This document shows positions 30,160-39,864 of a DNA stretch of 64,000 nt, piece after piece. The DNA lies in the NCBI GenBank assembly GCA_008933735.1, contig WBUL01000007.1:62001-126000 (forward strand). The letters are read 5' to 3'. Position numbers and translations under genes: made by a program. The notes beneath the pieces are model-generated. The model was not told where the DNA came from, did no database searches, and was given only the letters and a program-made list of their open reading frames with translations. How positions within the stretch are numbered: position 1 is the first letter of the stretch; every line of letters begins with the position of its first letter. Source of the stretch: Anaerolineae bacterium. GTDB taxonomy: Bacteria > Chloroflexota > Anaerolineae > Aggregatilineales > J027.

Positions 30160-30686
30160 GCCACCGCATTAAAAGGCCGCGCGAAGTTTCCGTAGCGAAT
30201 CGACTCAATGGGTGATTCCACACTCAAACGTTTCGTGACAGGCACAAACAGGGTGATTTGTTCCTCTTCATAATAGAGTTGCAGCACTTTTTCCGTCCCA
30301 ACCTGACGCGCATCAATTGAAAATTGCAGGGTCTGATAATCTGGCTCGCCCAACGCCAGCAAAAAATCACCCAACCGAATTCCTGATGGCCGGATGAACA
30401 AATCACCGTTCTCTGGATGAAGCAAAATGATATGCTCATGCGCCATCAGCCAGGTATTTTTTGCGATTTCCTGGACACCTGAAAGCTGGCTGACCGCGCC
30501 ATGAACCTCCATGATGCTGGATTTTCCAGGACGAATCCCTGACCAGCAGGGTGAAACACAGCCCTCATCTGGCAGCACTGCCGCTAGGTAACTTGCCATG
30601 TACTCGTCCGCCCTATCACGCTGCACGAGCCATCCGGCAAAAACCGCCCCCCAGATGACCATCAGCCACAGTAAAAAACGCAACAC
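30111..30686 (-). CDS. C-x-x-P-C-W family protein, copy 2
   Basis: N-terminal TM; 'LPDEGCVSPCWSGIRPGKSSI'; 'LGDFLLALGEPDYQTLQF'. Confidence 0.78.
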   Translation of the reverse strand: MLRFLLWLMVIWGAVFAGWLVQRDRADEYMASYLAAVLPDEGCVSPCWSGIRPGKSSIMEVHGAVSQLSGVQEIAKNTWLMAHEHIILLHPENGDLFIRPSGIRLGDFLLALGEPDYQTLQFSIDARQVGTEKVLQLYYEEEQITLFVPVTKRLSVESPIESIRYGNFARPFNAVAWQGCVYTAAQPFGEK

Positions 30687-30718
30687 TCAGGGTTCTCCAG
30701 TAAAAAAGCGTCGGGCTG

Positions 30719-31291
30719 TCACCGCCCATAGAGAGACAGCCAGGTAAAACCCTGCCACATGGCACAGGTCTTGGGGGTGCTGGGATGATAATACATAAAA
30801 CGAACCGGGGTGGCAGGATGCAGGCGAGCCCCGTGAAGGATGGGATCAGTGAAAATCTCCAGCCGATCCTCTTCGTAGAAAAAAATCAGGCGGGTTTCGA
30901 CCCCGGTTGCCAGCCGCACACAGTCAGGATTACCCAACCTTGCAAACAACTCTCCCAAAGTCACCTGTCCGGATATATCGAGCATCACCTGTGTGACGAT
31001 CCGTGAACGGGTGCTGATAATCACGTAGGAGGTATAAAACCGCTGTCCATCCGGGGAAAACTCCTTGCTGCCAGCCCCGTCACGGGCATTTGGGAGGGTG
31101 CTCAACAGGGTATGTACATGCTCATCCTTCGTATTAACCTGAATCCCATACCAGCAGGGGGCCAGACAGGAGTCATCCGGCAGCAAAATCTGTATGTCCC
31201 GCGGAGCAGATGTCTTTGTCATCAGCGCTGCGCCACACAAGAAAAGCACCATGATAAACAGGCCTACCGTCAGCACCCCAAAGCGTACCAT
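30719..31291 (-). CDS. C-x-x-P-C-W family protein, copy 3
   Basis: N-terminal TM; 'LPDDSCLAPCWYGIQVNTKDE'; 'LGELFARLGNPDCVRLAT'. Confidence 0.78.
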   Translation of the reverse strand: MVRFGVLTVGLFIMVLFLCGAALMTKTSAPRDIQILLPDDSCLAPCWYGIQVNTKDEHVHTLLSTLPNARDGAGSKEFSPDGQRFYTSYVIISTRSRIVTQVMLDISGQVTLGELFARLGNPDCVRLATGVETRLIFFYEEDRLEIFTDPILHGARLHPATPVRFMYYHPSTPKTCAMWQGFTWLSLYGR

Positions 31292-31897
31292 TTATTCCAC
31301 CACCGGCGGATACTTCGCCAGCCAGATCGCACCCAGCCACTCCCATGAATAAAAAGGCTGTGCATAATAATTGTCAGGATATTCAAACGCGGCAAGCGGC
31401 ATTTCTACAGATACACGCCCCTGTGATGATACCGACACCAGCACAATCACCTGCTGTTTTTCATAGTACAGGGAAATCAGTTTTTCTTTTGCGCCCGTGT
31501 TCAAATTCACAGCGGCCTGCTGCGTCTGATAATCGGGTTCTCCCATCGCTGCCAGAATATCGCCCAGCCGGACATGCGGTGCCAGCAGGGTTAAACTGCT
31601 CAGAAACCAGGCAATGTATACCTCATCTTCATAGGTAAACCTCCAGGCGTAGTCCTGAATCGGCTGCGCGTCAGGAAGCTGGTTCAAGATCACGGTTCCT
31701 TCTTCTTTGGATGTCACAACAGAACGAATCCCTCGCCAGCACGGAGCAGTACAGGTGTCATCCGGCAGCAAAACAGCAACCGCAGGCGGTGTTCCAGCCC
31801 GTAAACCGGCTTCCCTTGCTGTCATCACCCCTGCACCAACCATCCCGACCAGCACCATCAGCCAGATTACTCCTCTAATTGGAACATCGCTCCCCAC
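31292..31897 (-). CDS. C-x-x-P-C-W family protein, copy 4
   Basis: N-terminal TM; 'LPDDTCTAPCWRGIRSVVTSK'; 'LGDILAAMGEPDYQTQQA'. Confidence 0.78.
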   Translation of the reverse strand: MGSDVPIRGVIWLMVLVGMVGAGVMTAREAGLRAGTPPAVAVLLPDDTCTAPCWRGIRSVVTSKEEGTVILNQLPDAQPIQDYAWRFTYEDEVYIAWFLSSLTLLAPHVRLGDILAAMGEPDYQTQQAAVNLNTGAKEKLISLYYEKQQVIVLVSVSSQGRVSVEMPLAAFEYPDNYYAQPFYSWEWLGAIWLAKYPPVVE

Positions 31898-33054
31898 ACA
31901 TTATCAAACACCAGCGTTTTGTCATTCACCCGAATGCGTGTGAGAAAATCCAGCCAGACCTGGTCATAAGTATCATCGGCGGCTTCATAGCGCACCCACA
32001 GCAGTCCTCCGTTAAACGGCAGTTCAGCGACGATTAACGCTCCAGAACTTTCCTCCGTTTCGATCTTCCCTGCCGCCGCCAGCAGCGTGTCCCAGGAAAA
32101 CAACACGGTCTTGCTGATTTCCTCCTGCTGATTCAGCAAATCCAGGACACTCACGTAATTCGCTGGCAGCAGCGAGACACGCATGGAAATCGTCGCCGAT
32201 CCATCTGGTGTCTGTGCGGTGACCACCAGTACATCCTCGTCTTCCAGAACAACCCAATCTGGTGGCGCGGAGGTCGTAATACCATTTTGAATGAATCGCA
32301 GCCCCATCGGTTCGCCCACTTCAACCGGATCAAAGGTCAGCGCCCCGGCAGGCAGCGTAGTCCCTGCCTCAAATCGCTCCACCAAGCTGTCCGCAGGTTC
32401 AAAGCTGACTAACAGTTGGGCAATGTTCTCCTCAAATTCGAGCGGCTGCTCGTTCAGTTTGAGGGTTCCCAGCAGCATATTTCCCATCGCCAGCAAGTCA
32501 ATCCAGTTTTCCGCTGGGGCTTCAAAAAGAATGATGGCAAGTTCATCCCCTTCTACCAAGGTCGCAAACGACAGCGACAGCACATGCTCATATTGTTCAA
32601 AACGAGGATTCGTATTTTGTTCGATATACAGCATCAACGCCGCTCGCTGGCTGCCATCCCGCAGTGCGACCGGGTCGGCGTAAGCGCCTTCCTGTTTCAA
32701 GCCCCTGAAGGAGGCATATTTTTCGTAATAGTCCAGTGCCGGATTCAGCGCTTCGGTATCAAACTGGATTTCCAACTGGTCAGCGGGACGCAGAATCATT
32801 TGTATCTGAATGGGTGTTTCACCCGGCTGTAATTCAGAAATATTTGTCATGATGCCGTATGGGGTGGGTGACTCCGTCACAGACTGCTCCCAGCCTTCTG
32901 GCACCCCCAGGCTAAATTCAGTGCTGCCGCTGCGAAGGATCATTTCGCCCGCGATGGGAGGAATCTCCATTTGGGCCAGCACAGCCGAGGGCAAAAGCCA
33001 GAGGACAATGAACAGGGCAGCCACCCTATAGCCTTTTCTGAAAGGATCATTCAT
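31867..33054 (-). CDS. Secreted protein of unknown function, tandem paralog A
   Basis: Signal peptide; 'STEFSLGVPEGWEQSV'; 395 aa; overlaps the downstream gene. Confidence 0.75.
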   Translation of the reverse strand: MNDPFRKGYRVAALFIVLWLLPSAVLAQMEIPPIAGEMILRSGSTEFSLGVPEGWEQSVTESPTPYGIMTNISELQPGETPIQIQMILRPADQLEIQFDTEALNPALDYYEKYASFRGLKQEGAYADPVALRDGSQRAALMLYIEQNTNPRFEQYEHVLSLSFATLVEGDELAIILFEAPAENWIDLLAMGNMLLGTLKLNEQPLEFEENIAQLLVSFEPADSLVERFEAGTTLPAGALTFDPVEVGEPMGLRFIQNGITTSAPPDWVVLEDEDVLVVTAQTPDGSATISMRVSLLPANYVSVLDLLNQQEEISKTVLFSWDTLLAAAGKIETEESSGALIVAELPFNGGLLWVRYEAADDTYDQVWLDFLTRIRVNDKTLVFDNVWGAMFQLEE

Positions 33055-33067
33055 ACTCTAATTCTCC

Positions 33068-34354
33068 TTATGGCATAACAATCTGCTCTAATGCTTGCAG
33101 CAGAGGCTCGACAGGCAGCACGCTGCCATTCACCACCGTTGAACTCAGAACCGTTTGCCAGAGCGCCAGCGCAGAAGCCCATTCATTCTGGGGGGCGTAC
33201 AGCGTGACCATGAGCAAACCGCCCTCTATTTCAACGAGAATCACCTGCTGAAGCGTTCCCCCAGAATGAGCCGCATATTCCGCTGGATACCGTACTCCTA
33301 CGACTCGTGCGGGCGCACTGCCCCATGCAAAATCGACCCATGTGCCTACATTGATTTGCTCATAAGTATTGGTCTGCAAAAATGTGCTGTAAGCAGCAAC
33401 AGGGTCGGACGGCAGGTCAGCCTGCTGAAGCTGTGTCAGAATCCGTGCTTCGGAAATCAAACTCACCTGAATCAATGAACCACGCAAAGGCTCACCTTCT
33501 TCGATACCGCGCCAATCGTCTTCATAAAAGAATGTGGTCGGGAAATCGGGGTTGTCGGTCATATTGCGGCGAAACCAGTTCGGCGGTGCGGCAATTCGCA
33601 CCTCGGCCCCGCCGCTTATTTTCAGAGCCGCCACGACCGGTCCGGTCAGGCTGTAAGGGTCACTCACTCGGTTTAAAGCAACACGTGGCCCTGCCGGGTC
33701 AAGCGACTCACCGTTCACGGTCAGGCTGGCTCGAACAGCGGCAAACTGGTCTAAAACCATGGGGCGCGGCGGTTCCTGGGGCAGCAGCGTCGTTTCAAAC
33801 TGCATCAGCAGCAGTGCCTCTAATTCGATTTCCACCCCGATCCATTGAACATAGCGGCTGAGCGGGTCATCCTGGTGATACACCACAAACAGCGCTGCCG
33901 GGTAAGCGTCCCAGCGGAAGCGGTAAACCTCACTCATCAGTGCCGGGTCGTAGTCTTCCGTATAGGGCAGGATCGCTTTCAGCCCTTCCATGAGCGCCCC
34001 AATGCGGTCATCTTCCGGCAAATTTCCATACAAAAACGCGGCGGGTTCATCAAGGCGTGCCCGCACCTTCTGAAAATCCGCGCCGCCCACATAGGCTGAC
34101 ACAGCCGACTGCGCTTCGGCCTGGCGCGGGGAAAGGGGAACCTGAATTGTCCAGGTATCCGGCACCACAAAAGCGACAGTCAGGTTATCTTTTGAGACGG
34201 TAAGAGATTCTTGCATGGCCGCTGCACGAGCCGTCAGGTTGAACCCGCTCATCAGAACTGCAAGACATATCATGATAAGGACAAATCGCGGCATTTGAAG
34301 TCTCATACGTTCATTCACCATACGAATCTTAGGCGGATTGCTGATGTTAATCAA
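33068..34354 (-). CDS. Secreted protein of unknown function, tandem paralog B
   Basis: Signal peptide; 'NLTVAFVVPDTWTIQVPL', 'GGAEVRIAAPPNWF'. Start uncertain among several ATGs. Confidence 0.72.
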   Translation of the reverse strand: MINISNPPKIRMVNERMRLQMPRFVLIMICLAVLMSGFNLTARAAAMQESLTVSKDNLTVAFVVPDTWTIQVPLSPRQAEAQSAVSAYVGGADFQKVRARLDEPAAFLYGNLPEDDRIGALMEGLKAILPYTEDYDPALMSEVYRFRWDAYPAALFVVYHQDDPLSRYVQWIGVEIELEALLLMQFETTLLPQEPPRPMVLDQFAAVRASLTVNGESLDPAGPRVALNRVSDPYSLTGPVVAALKISGGAEVRIAAPPNWFRRNMTDNPDFPTTFFYEDDWRGIEEGEPLRGSLIQVSLISEARILTQLQQADLPSDPVAAYSTFLQTNTYEQINVGTWVDFAWGSAPARVVGVRYPAEYAAHSGGTLQQVILVEIEGGLLMVTLYAPQNEWASALALWQTVLSSTVVNGSVLPVEPLLQALEQIVMP

Positions 34355-34418
34355 TCCTGCTCAACAAAAGCCCAACATTTGGAGTAGAATCACAAACAGT
34401 TTCAAGGGGAAACTCCTT

Positions 34419-36041
34419 ATGACAAATCCGAATCCTGCCGCGCCGCCGCATTTACAGCGTCTGGTGCGTTCACTGCTCACGGTAATGGTCGGTTTCATGC
34501 TGACCAAAGGTGTCAGTCTGCTGCAAACGATCATCATTGCCAACCGGTTTGGAGCGGGCAGCGAATACGATACCTTTGTGCAGGGCAGCACACTGCCAGA
34601 CTACATCGTGCGCTTGATCGGCGGCGGGGCGCTGGGTGTGGCTTTCATCCCGGTTTTTAGCGCCCTGTTGAACAAAGAAGACCCCAGCAGCGCCTGGACA
34701 CTCGCCAGCCAGGTCTTTAATACCCTCATGCTGGTGGCGATTACTTTAAGCGTGCTGGTCATGCTGACCGCGCCCTGGCTGGTGGAAACGATTATCGCGC
34801 CGGGCATGTCTGATTCAGAGGTGCGGCAAACCGCCGAAATCATGCGAATTCTCAGCGTCGGGACGATCATTTTTAGCCTGAGCGGTATTTTATCCGGCGT
34901 GCTGCACGGGCATAACCATTTTCTGCTGCCTGTCCTCGCGCCCATTTTTCAGGATTTAGGCCTGCTCTTTGGGGTGATATTTTTCCTCGACCCGTTCGGG
35001 ATCCACGGGCTGGCCTGGGGGATGCTGCTCGGTGCGGTGATGCATTTTGGGATTCAAGTGCCGGGGTTGTTCATGTTCAAGTTCAAGTGGTATCCAAAAC
35101 TGGGCTGGCAAGACCCCCAGCTTCGCCATGTGATTACCCTGATGCTGCCGCGTATGTTAATCGGTGTGGCATTTTTAGTGAATCTGATCGCCATTAACAA
35201 CATTAATTCTCGGTTGGGCGAAGGCGCGGCGAGCGCGTTTTCGTGGGGAATCCGCTTCATGGACATCCCCCAGGCGCTGATCGGGACCGCAACGGGCATC
35301 GTCATTTTCCCGACGCTTTCTGCCCTCAACGCCATGGGGAGAATTGAAGAACGGCGGGCTGCTTTTGCCGGGGCACTGCGTTTTATCCTGTTTGCGACGA
35401 TTCCTTCGACAGCAGGCATGATCCTGGTCAGCTATCCGGCACTCCGGCTGTTGTTTAACGAGTGGGACTCCGCGATTATCTTCACCGCGATTCAAATTTT
35501 GAGCCTCGCTATTATCATCCAGAGTTTGCATGAAGTCCTGACACGCTCTTTTTATGCCCAGCAGGATACGCTCCGCCCTCTGATTTTTTCGGTCATCGCA
35601 ACAGGCATCACGGTCATAACCGTTATTGTCATGTATCAAATGTACCGTGCTGCTGACCCGCCCCTGTGGAGTCCCCTTGCGGTTGGCGGCCCCGCGCTGG
35701 CCTATGTGATCAGCTTTATGGTGGAAGTCATTCTGCTGGCCTATACGCTGCGTAAACGCTGGGGAGATATTGCCCTGCCAGAACTGATGCAGACCGCGTT
35801 CAAAACGCTGGCAGCGACGGCTGTGATGGTCGTGAGCGTGCTTCTTGCGGATGTTATCCTCGATTCCGCCGGATTCGGCACCTACACCAGAGTCAACATC
35901 CTGATCCAGCTTGTCGTGAAAGTTGGTGTGGGGATGCTGGCATTTCTCATCACCGCATGGTGGATGGACGTACAGGAACTTCAGGAAGCGCGGCACATCT
36001 GGCGTGCCCGCCGCCTGAGACTAGCTGAGGAAGGGGTATGA
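34419..36041 (+). CDS. murJ: Lipid II flippase MurJ-like protein
   Basis: 'MVGFMLTKGVSLLQTIIIANRFGAGSEYDTFVQGSTLPDYIVRLIGGGALGVAFIPVFSALLNKED', 14-TM MVF fold pattern. Confidence 0.92.
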   Translation: MTNPNPAAPPHLQRLVRSLLTVMVGFMLTKGVSLLQTIIIANRFGAGSEYDTFVQGSTLPDYIVRLIGGGALGVAFIPVFSALLNKEDPSSAWTLASQVFNTLMLVAITLSVLVMLTAPWLVETIIAPGMSDSEVRQTAEIMRILSVGTIIFSLSGILSGVLHGHNHFLLPVLAPIFQDLGLLFGVIFFLDPFGIHGLAWGMLLGAVMHFGIQVPGLFMFKFKWYPKLGWQDPQLRHVITLMLPRMLIGVAFLVNLIAINNINSRLGEGAASAFSWGIRFMDIPQALIGTATGIVIFPTLSALNAMGRIEERRAAFAGALRFILFATIPSTAGMILVSYPALRLLFNEWDSAIIFTAIQILSLAIIIQSLHEVLTRSFYAQQDTLRPLIFSVIATGITVITVIVMYQMYRAADPPLWSPLAVGGPALAYVISFMVEVILLAYTLRKRWGDIALPELMQTAFKTLAATAVMVVSVLLADVILDSAGFGTYTRVNILIQLVVKVGVGMLAFLITAWWMDVQELQEARHIWRARRLRLAEEGV

Positions 36042-37687
36042 GTCTTAATTCCAAAACACTGCCTTTTATCTGCTTTTTTTTGATTCTGGCTGTCCTTTTA
36101 TCGGGAACTCAGGCCAGTGCCCAGCTTCCGCCCACCATTGTCTTTTTTACGGCGGACACGCCTTCTTCATTGACGGTCAGCGACGCGGAAAATGGGCAGT
36201 TACAAATCACGCTGCGGTGGAAAACGGTCAATGCCGGAAGCGATTTGCAGGCACGGCTGGAAACCCTGATCGTTAACACCTGGCAGCCGCTGACCCGACC
36301 CGATGGCACGCCATTTTCCCCGACGGACAGTTTTGCCACCCTATACCAGCACCCCTTGAATTTCGCGCCGCCTACTTACCATTTAACCATTGTAGACACA
36401 GCAGGAAACGTCATTGCCCAACAGTTTTTGACTGTACCCTATACCTTTGACCCGAACAGTCCGCCGCCGCAAATTGTCGCCTTTTCCAGTGATCGGCAAA
36501 CAATCGAGATAGGCGAAATCCAATCCGGTCAGGCACGCTTGAATGTGAACTGGGAGATTGCCGGACGCTGGCCTCACTCGAATCTCGTCTTTCAACAGAT
36601 TTTGGATGATGGGAATCGGGTGTCGATTGAGCTTCCCCGCGAACATTTGTGGATTCCATCCAGGGGTCAGGGCGTGGTTGCGCCCGTGCCGCCAGGACTA
36701 AGCAGCCTGGTTCAAATTCAACTGCGGGTCGTCGATGTGCGGGATGATGCTGTGCTGGACGAGGCCACGATTCTGCTCAACATCACCAACAGTACAGGCA
36801 GCACGGCACCAGACACTGTCGTGATCTCGACCTCACCGCCCACTGACATGCCTGCCCCGGAACGCCAGAGCCAGACATCTTCGACCGACCAGCAAATCGT
36901 AGCCAACCGCCCCGAATACACTATCGCGGGCACGATTCCAACAGTGTATCGCTTCGCATTCGTGCCGGAGCCTGCCGCCTATGGGGAATCTATTGACATC
37001 ATCTGGCGCGTGGAGGGCGCATCGAGTGTGGCGCTTGATGTGATACTGCCCGACGGCACACGCCAGAATATTATGCAGGCAGTCCCTGACATCGAGGGAC
37101 GCTTTGCCGTCGTCCTGCCTGCGGGTACATATTACCGCCTAAAGATAATTATGCAGGTGACCAACACGGCGGGTGATGTGCTGGACATGGAACGCTACCT
37201 CACCATGAAATGCGATCACCCCTACATTTTTGAACAAAAACTGCCTGCCATGATGTGTCCTGATGGGCCTGAGCAGTACATTCAGGGGACATTTCAGGAA
37301 TTTGAAGGTGGGTACCTGCTGCGGCGGGCGGACACAGACAAAATCTACGTGATGTATCGTGGTGGGCGCGGCTTTGAAATTTTCCCCGACTCATATGAAC
37401 AGGGCGAAAGTGTAGTGGTGAACGAAATTCCACCCGCAAACTACTTTGCGCCCCAGGGCAGGCTGGCAAAATTCTGGCTGCAAAACCCGGACGTGCGCCA
37501 GCGGCTTGGCTGGGCAATTGGGCAGGAAAGTATTTACGTAATCACGCTACAAAACGAGCAAATCAACAACAGCCAGTTTACCACCTATCTCCTCTGGCCG
37601 GACAGCCGCCTGGTTTTTATGCGTTTTACCCAGGATGAAATGACAGGCGAATGGGTCGGCAGCGGTTGGGGCTATGTCGGGAGGTGA
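36038..37687 (+). CDS. Secreted/anchored protein of unknown function coupled to murJ
   Basis: Signal peptide; repeated beta-rich segments; ATG overlaps the murJ stop. Confidence 0.75.
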   Translation: MSLNSKTLPFICFFLILAVLLSGTQASAQLPPTIVFFTADTPSSLTVSDAENGQLQITLRWKTVNAGSDLQARLETLIVNTWQPLTRPDGTPFSPTDSFATLYQHPLNFAPPTYHLTIVDTAGNVIAQQFLTVPYTFDPNSPPPQIVAFSSDRQTIEIGEIQSGQARLNVNWEIAGRWPHSNLVFQQILDDGNRVSIELPREHLWIPSRGQGVVAPVPPGLSSLVQIQLRVVDVRDDAVLDEATILLNITNSTGSTAPDTVVISTSPPTDMPAPERQSQTSSTDQQIVANRPEYTIAGTIPTVYRFAFVPEPAAYGESIDIIWRVEGASSVALDVILPDGTRQNIMQAVPDIEGRFAVVLPAGTYYRLKIIMQVTNTAGDVLDMERYLTMKCDHPYIFEQKLPAMMCPDGPEQYIQGTFQEFEGGYLLRRADTDKIYVMYRGGRGFEIFPDSYEQGESVVVNEIPPANYFAPQGRLAKFWLQNPDVRQRLGWAIGQESIYVITLQNEQINNSQFTTYLLWPDSRLVFMRFTQDEMTGEWVGSGWGYVGR

Positions 37688-38698
37688 TTATTCCCTGTCC
37701 AGCCGCCACGCGGTCCACTTGAAGAAAACATGGATCAGGCCAAAGGGGATCATAATATATGATAGAAAAATAGTCCCGAACACAACCGCATAGAGTCCAG
37801 TATGTTCGATGGATGAAAACGCACGATGGGTGCTGATTTCCCCCAGGCCAAGCGCGGGCAGCCATTCCCAGAATACCGCTATCCCTGCCAGTTCAATAAA
37901 AGAGGGCAAAACCGGAGGGCGCGAACGATCCCAGGAGTAGTCCGATTTGACAGCAAGCTCGCTGTACAACAGGTACATAATCACCCACCCCGCCAGACCA
38001 AGCATCACCCGCATCACAAGAGCACCGACAAAACTTGCAGCGATGGCAAAACCCGGACGGTTGATGTAACTGCTCACCAGTCCACTCATGGAGGCGACCA
38101 GTCCGGCTTCCATAAGCGGGACAGCAACCCACATCGCCAGTAAGGGCAGCCCCGCCAGGAAAAAGGACAGGCCGGGCATCCGCTGCAAACAGGGTTCGGC
38201 ATAACAGTAACGGGAAGAGGCGGAGGTTTCCGCCAGCAGCAGCATAAAAAACACCGTTGCGATGCCCCATTGTGTAATTATGAGTCCTTTCAGCAGCGGC
38301 CAGACCTGCCACCCCATCGCCACCAACTGCGTATGCAGCCACTGGGTTTTAGGCATAGGGATCAGGCGGATTAAATCCCAGTCCCCTGTCTGGCGGCGGG
38401 CACTGATCGCGGACGCCAGCCGCGACGCCGACGACCAGACAAGCCGCCAGCGTGCAGCGATACTGTATACCCAGAAAATGAACAGCGGCGCGGCGCATAC
38501 ACCTACACAGGGCGACAGCAGCGCCAGCCCAGACACCATCACCAGGGTAACTGCCACGACCCCATTGACCAGGCACGGCGACTCCCCAAGGGAGCTTCCA
38601 TGCCGGATTTCATAGGTGGTCAGGACATCATAGCGTCGCTGCATAGGAGCCAGCAGTGCCCGCAAAACGGAAAAACCGTTGTGTTCCTGGGAGTTCAT
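37688..38698 (-). CDS. ABC-2-like membrane protein, paralog 1
   Basis: 'ARRQTGDWDLIRLIPMPKTQWLHTQLVAMGWQVWPLLKGLIITQ'; N-terminal 'TYEIRHGSSLGE'; six or more hydrophobic segments. Confidence 0.75.
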   Translation of the reverse strand: MNSQEHNGFSVLRALLAPMQRRYDVLTTYEIRHGSSLGESPCLVNGVVAVTLVMVSGLALLSPCVGVCAAPLFIFWVYSIAARWRLVWSSASRLASAISARRQTGDWDLIRLIPMPKTQWLHTQLVAMGWQVWPLLKGLIITQWGIATVFFMLLLAETSASSRYCYAEPCLQRMPGLSFFLAGLPLLAMWVAVPLMEAGLVASMSGLVSSYINRPGFAIAASFVGALVMRVMLGLAGWVIMYLLYSELAVKSDYSWDRSRPPVLPSFIELAGIAVFWEWLPALGLGEISTHRAFSSIEHTGLYAVVFGTIFLSYIMIPFGLIHVFFKWTAWRLDRE

Positions 38699-38708
38699 GT
38701 CTCGCGCA

Positions 38709-39830
38709 TCACAGTTTGCTTTGTATTACACCGCGCTGCCCATTAATCCGCCAGTTTTTGTCGATACTGTCCAGTCTGGCATAACTGCCCACCGGAAAAC
38801 CAACCGTTGGGTCGCTTTTCAGCGTTCGCAGGGTGGCAACAGGAGCAGGGAAATAATCCAGGGCGTCAGCAAATGCGACACCTTCCGGCCAGATGGCATC
38901 CCCAATCATACGGCGATGATTAGCATCTCCCTTAAAAATCACCAGCGCGGCTTTTTCAAAGGTTTTCCGCAGACGCAACGGCATTTCCCACACAAAGCGC
39001 GGGCTGTTCCAGAAGCCGTCCGGCGCCAAGCGCAAACGTCCATCATCAAAAGCGGTTTGTAAACGCTGACCGAAAGCAGTAAACGCGGGTTTCTGTGCGA
39101 CCCGCCGCAGAAAATCCCATACATCCGCCACTACCACATCACTTACAAAGACCGGATGCAGTTTGACGTGCAGCACAACCTTATGCCGTTTGAGCAGCTC
39201 ATCAATCAGGGCAGCATCCATCGTGAATTCTGTGCCATAATTATCCGCCACCAGATGCACTTCACCGCTTGTGCCCCGAAGATGTGACAGAATTTTTTCG
39301 GTATCATCCACCAGCAAATCTTCAGCATCTGCATGAGCGCCCCGCCCCACAGCAATCTCATAACTTAAATCAATCCGGTTGCCCCACAGCGCCAGATGTA
39401 AGCGGCGTTCCAAATCGGCATTCAGCGCCTGCTCCAGCAAATTCCAGGGCGACTCGCTGTTCATTTCGAGTGCTTTCTTGGGGCCAAACGGGTCACGCTG
39501 CGTTTCCCACCAGCGCACGGCCTCGATCACCCGCCGATAGAAGATATGCTCGGCATAAAACCAGCCCGTATTTAGCCAGGTATCCTTCCGGTAAGGCTCA
39601 GAGGCGGAAAGCCAGTCATCATGATCCGGCGCCGGATATTCCGGCAGGCGAATCGGCGCATCATTCATTAACTCAAAACGCAGTTTTTTTAGCGCATCCT
39701 GAATCGCGGGGTGATAATCAGGATTGAGCTTCAGAATTTCGTCAACTATCCCTGGCGCACGGCGGCGCATCGTGTCGTTTCCAAAAGCATTACTCTCGTC
39801 CGTGCGGACGGGGGGAGGCGGAGTCAGCAT
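38709..39830 (-). CDS. DUF89 / ARMT1-like damage-control phosphatase family protein
   Basis: 'LWGNRIDLSYE', 'LVADNYGTEFTMDAALIDELL', 'HVKLHPVFVSDVVVADV', 'LVIFKGDANHRRMIGDAIWP', 'LRTLKSDPTVGF'. Confidence 0.85.
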   Translation of the reverse strand: MLTPPPPVRTDESNAFGNDTMRRRAPGIVDEILKLNPDYHPAIQDALKKLRFELMNDAPIRLPEYPAPDHDDWLSASEPYRKDTWLNTGWFYAEHIFYRRVIEAVRWWETQRDPFGPKKALEMNSESPWNLLEQALNADLERRLHLALWGNRIDLSYEIAVGRGAHADAEDLLVDDTEKILSHLRGTSGEVHLVADNYGTEFTMDAALIDELLKRHKVVLHVKLHPVFVSDVVVADVWDFLRRVAQKPAFTAFGQRLQTAFDDGRLRLAPDGFWNSPRFVWEMPLRLRKTFEKAALVIFKGDANHRRMIGDAIWPEGVAFADALDYFPAPVATLRTLKSDPTVGFPVGSYARLDSIDKNWRINGQRGVIQSKL

Positions 39831-39864
39831 ACGATCGGTCCTTTTTCATCCAAACGCCTTAATT

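Noticed and set aside
35175-35996. 273-aa minus-strand ORF opposite murJ
   Set aside because: Antisense to a clear murJ; composition rich in His/Gln/Asp/Arg typical of shadow ORFs.
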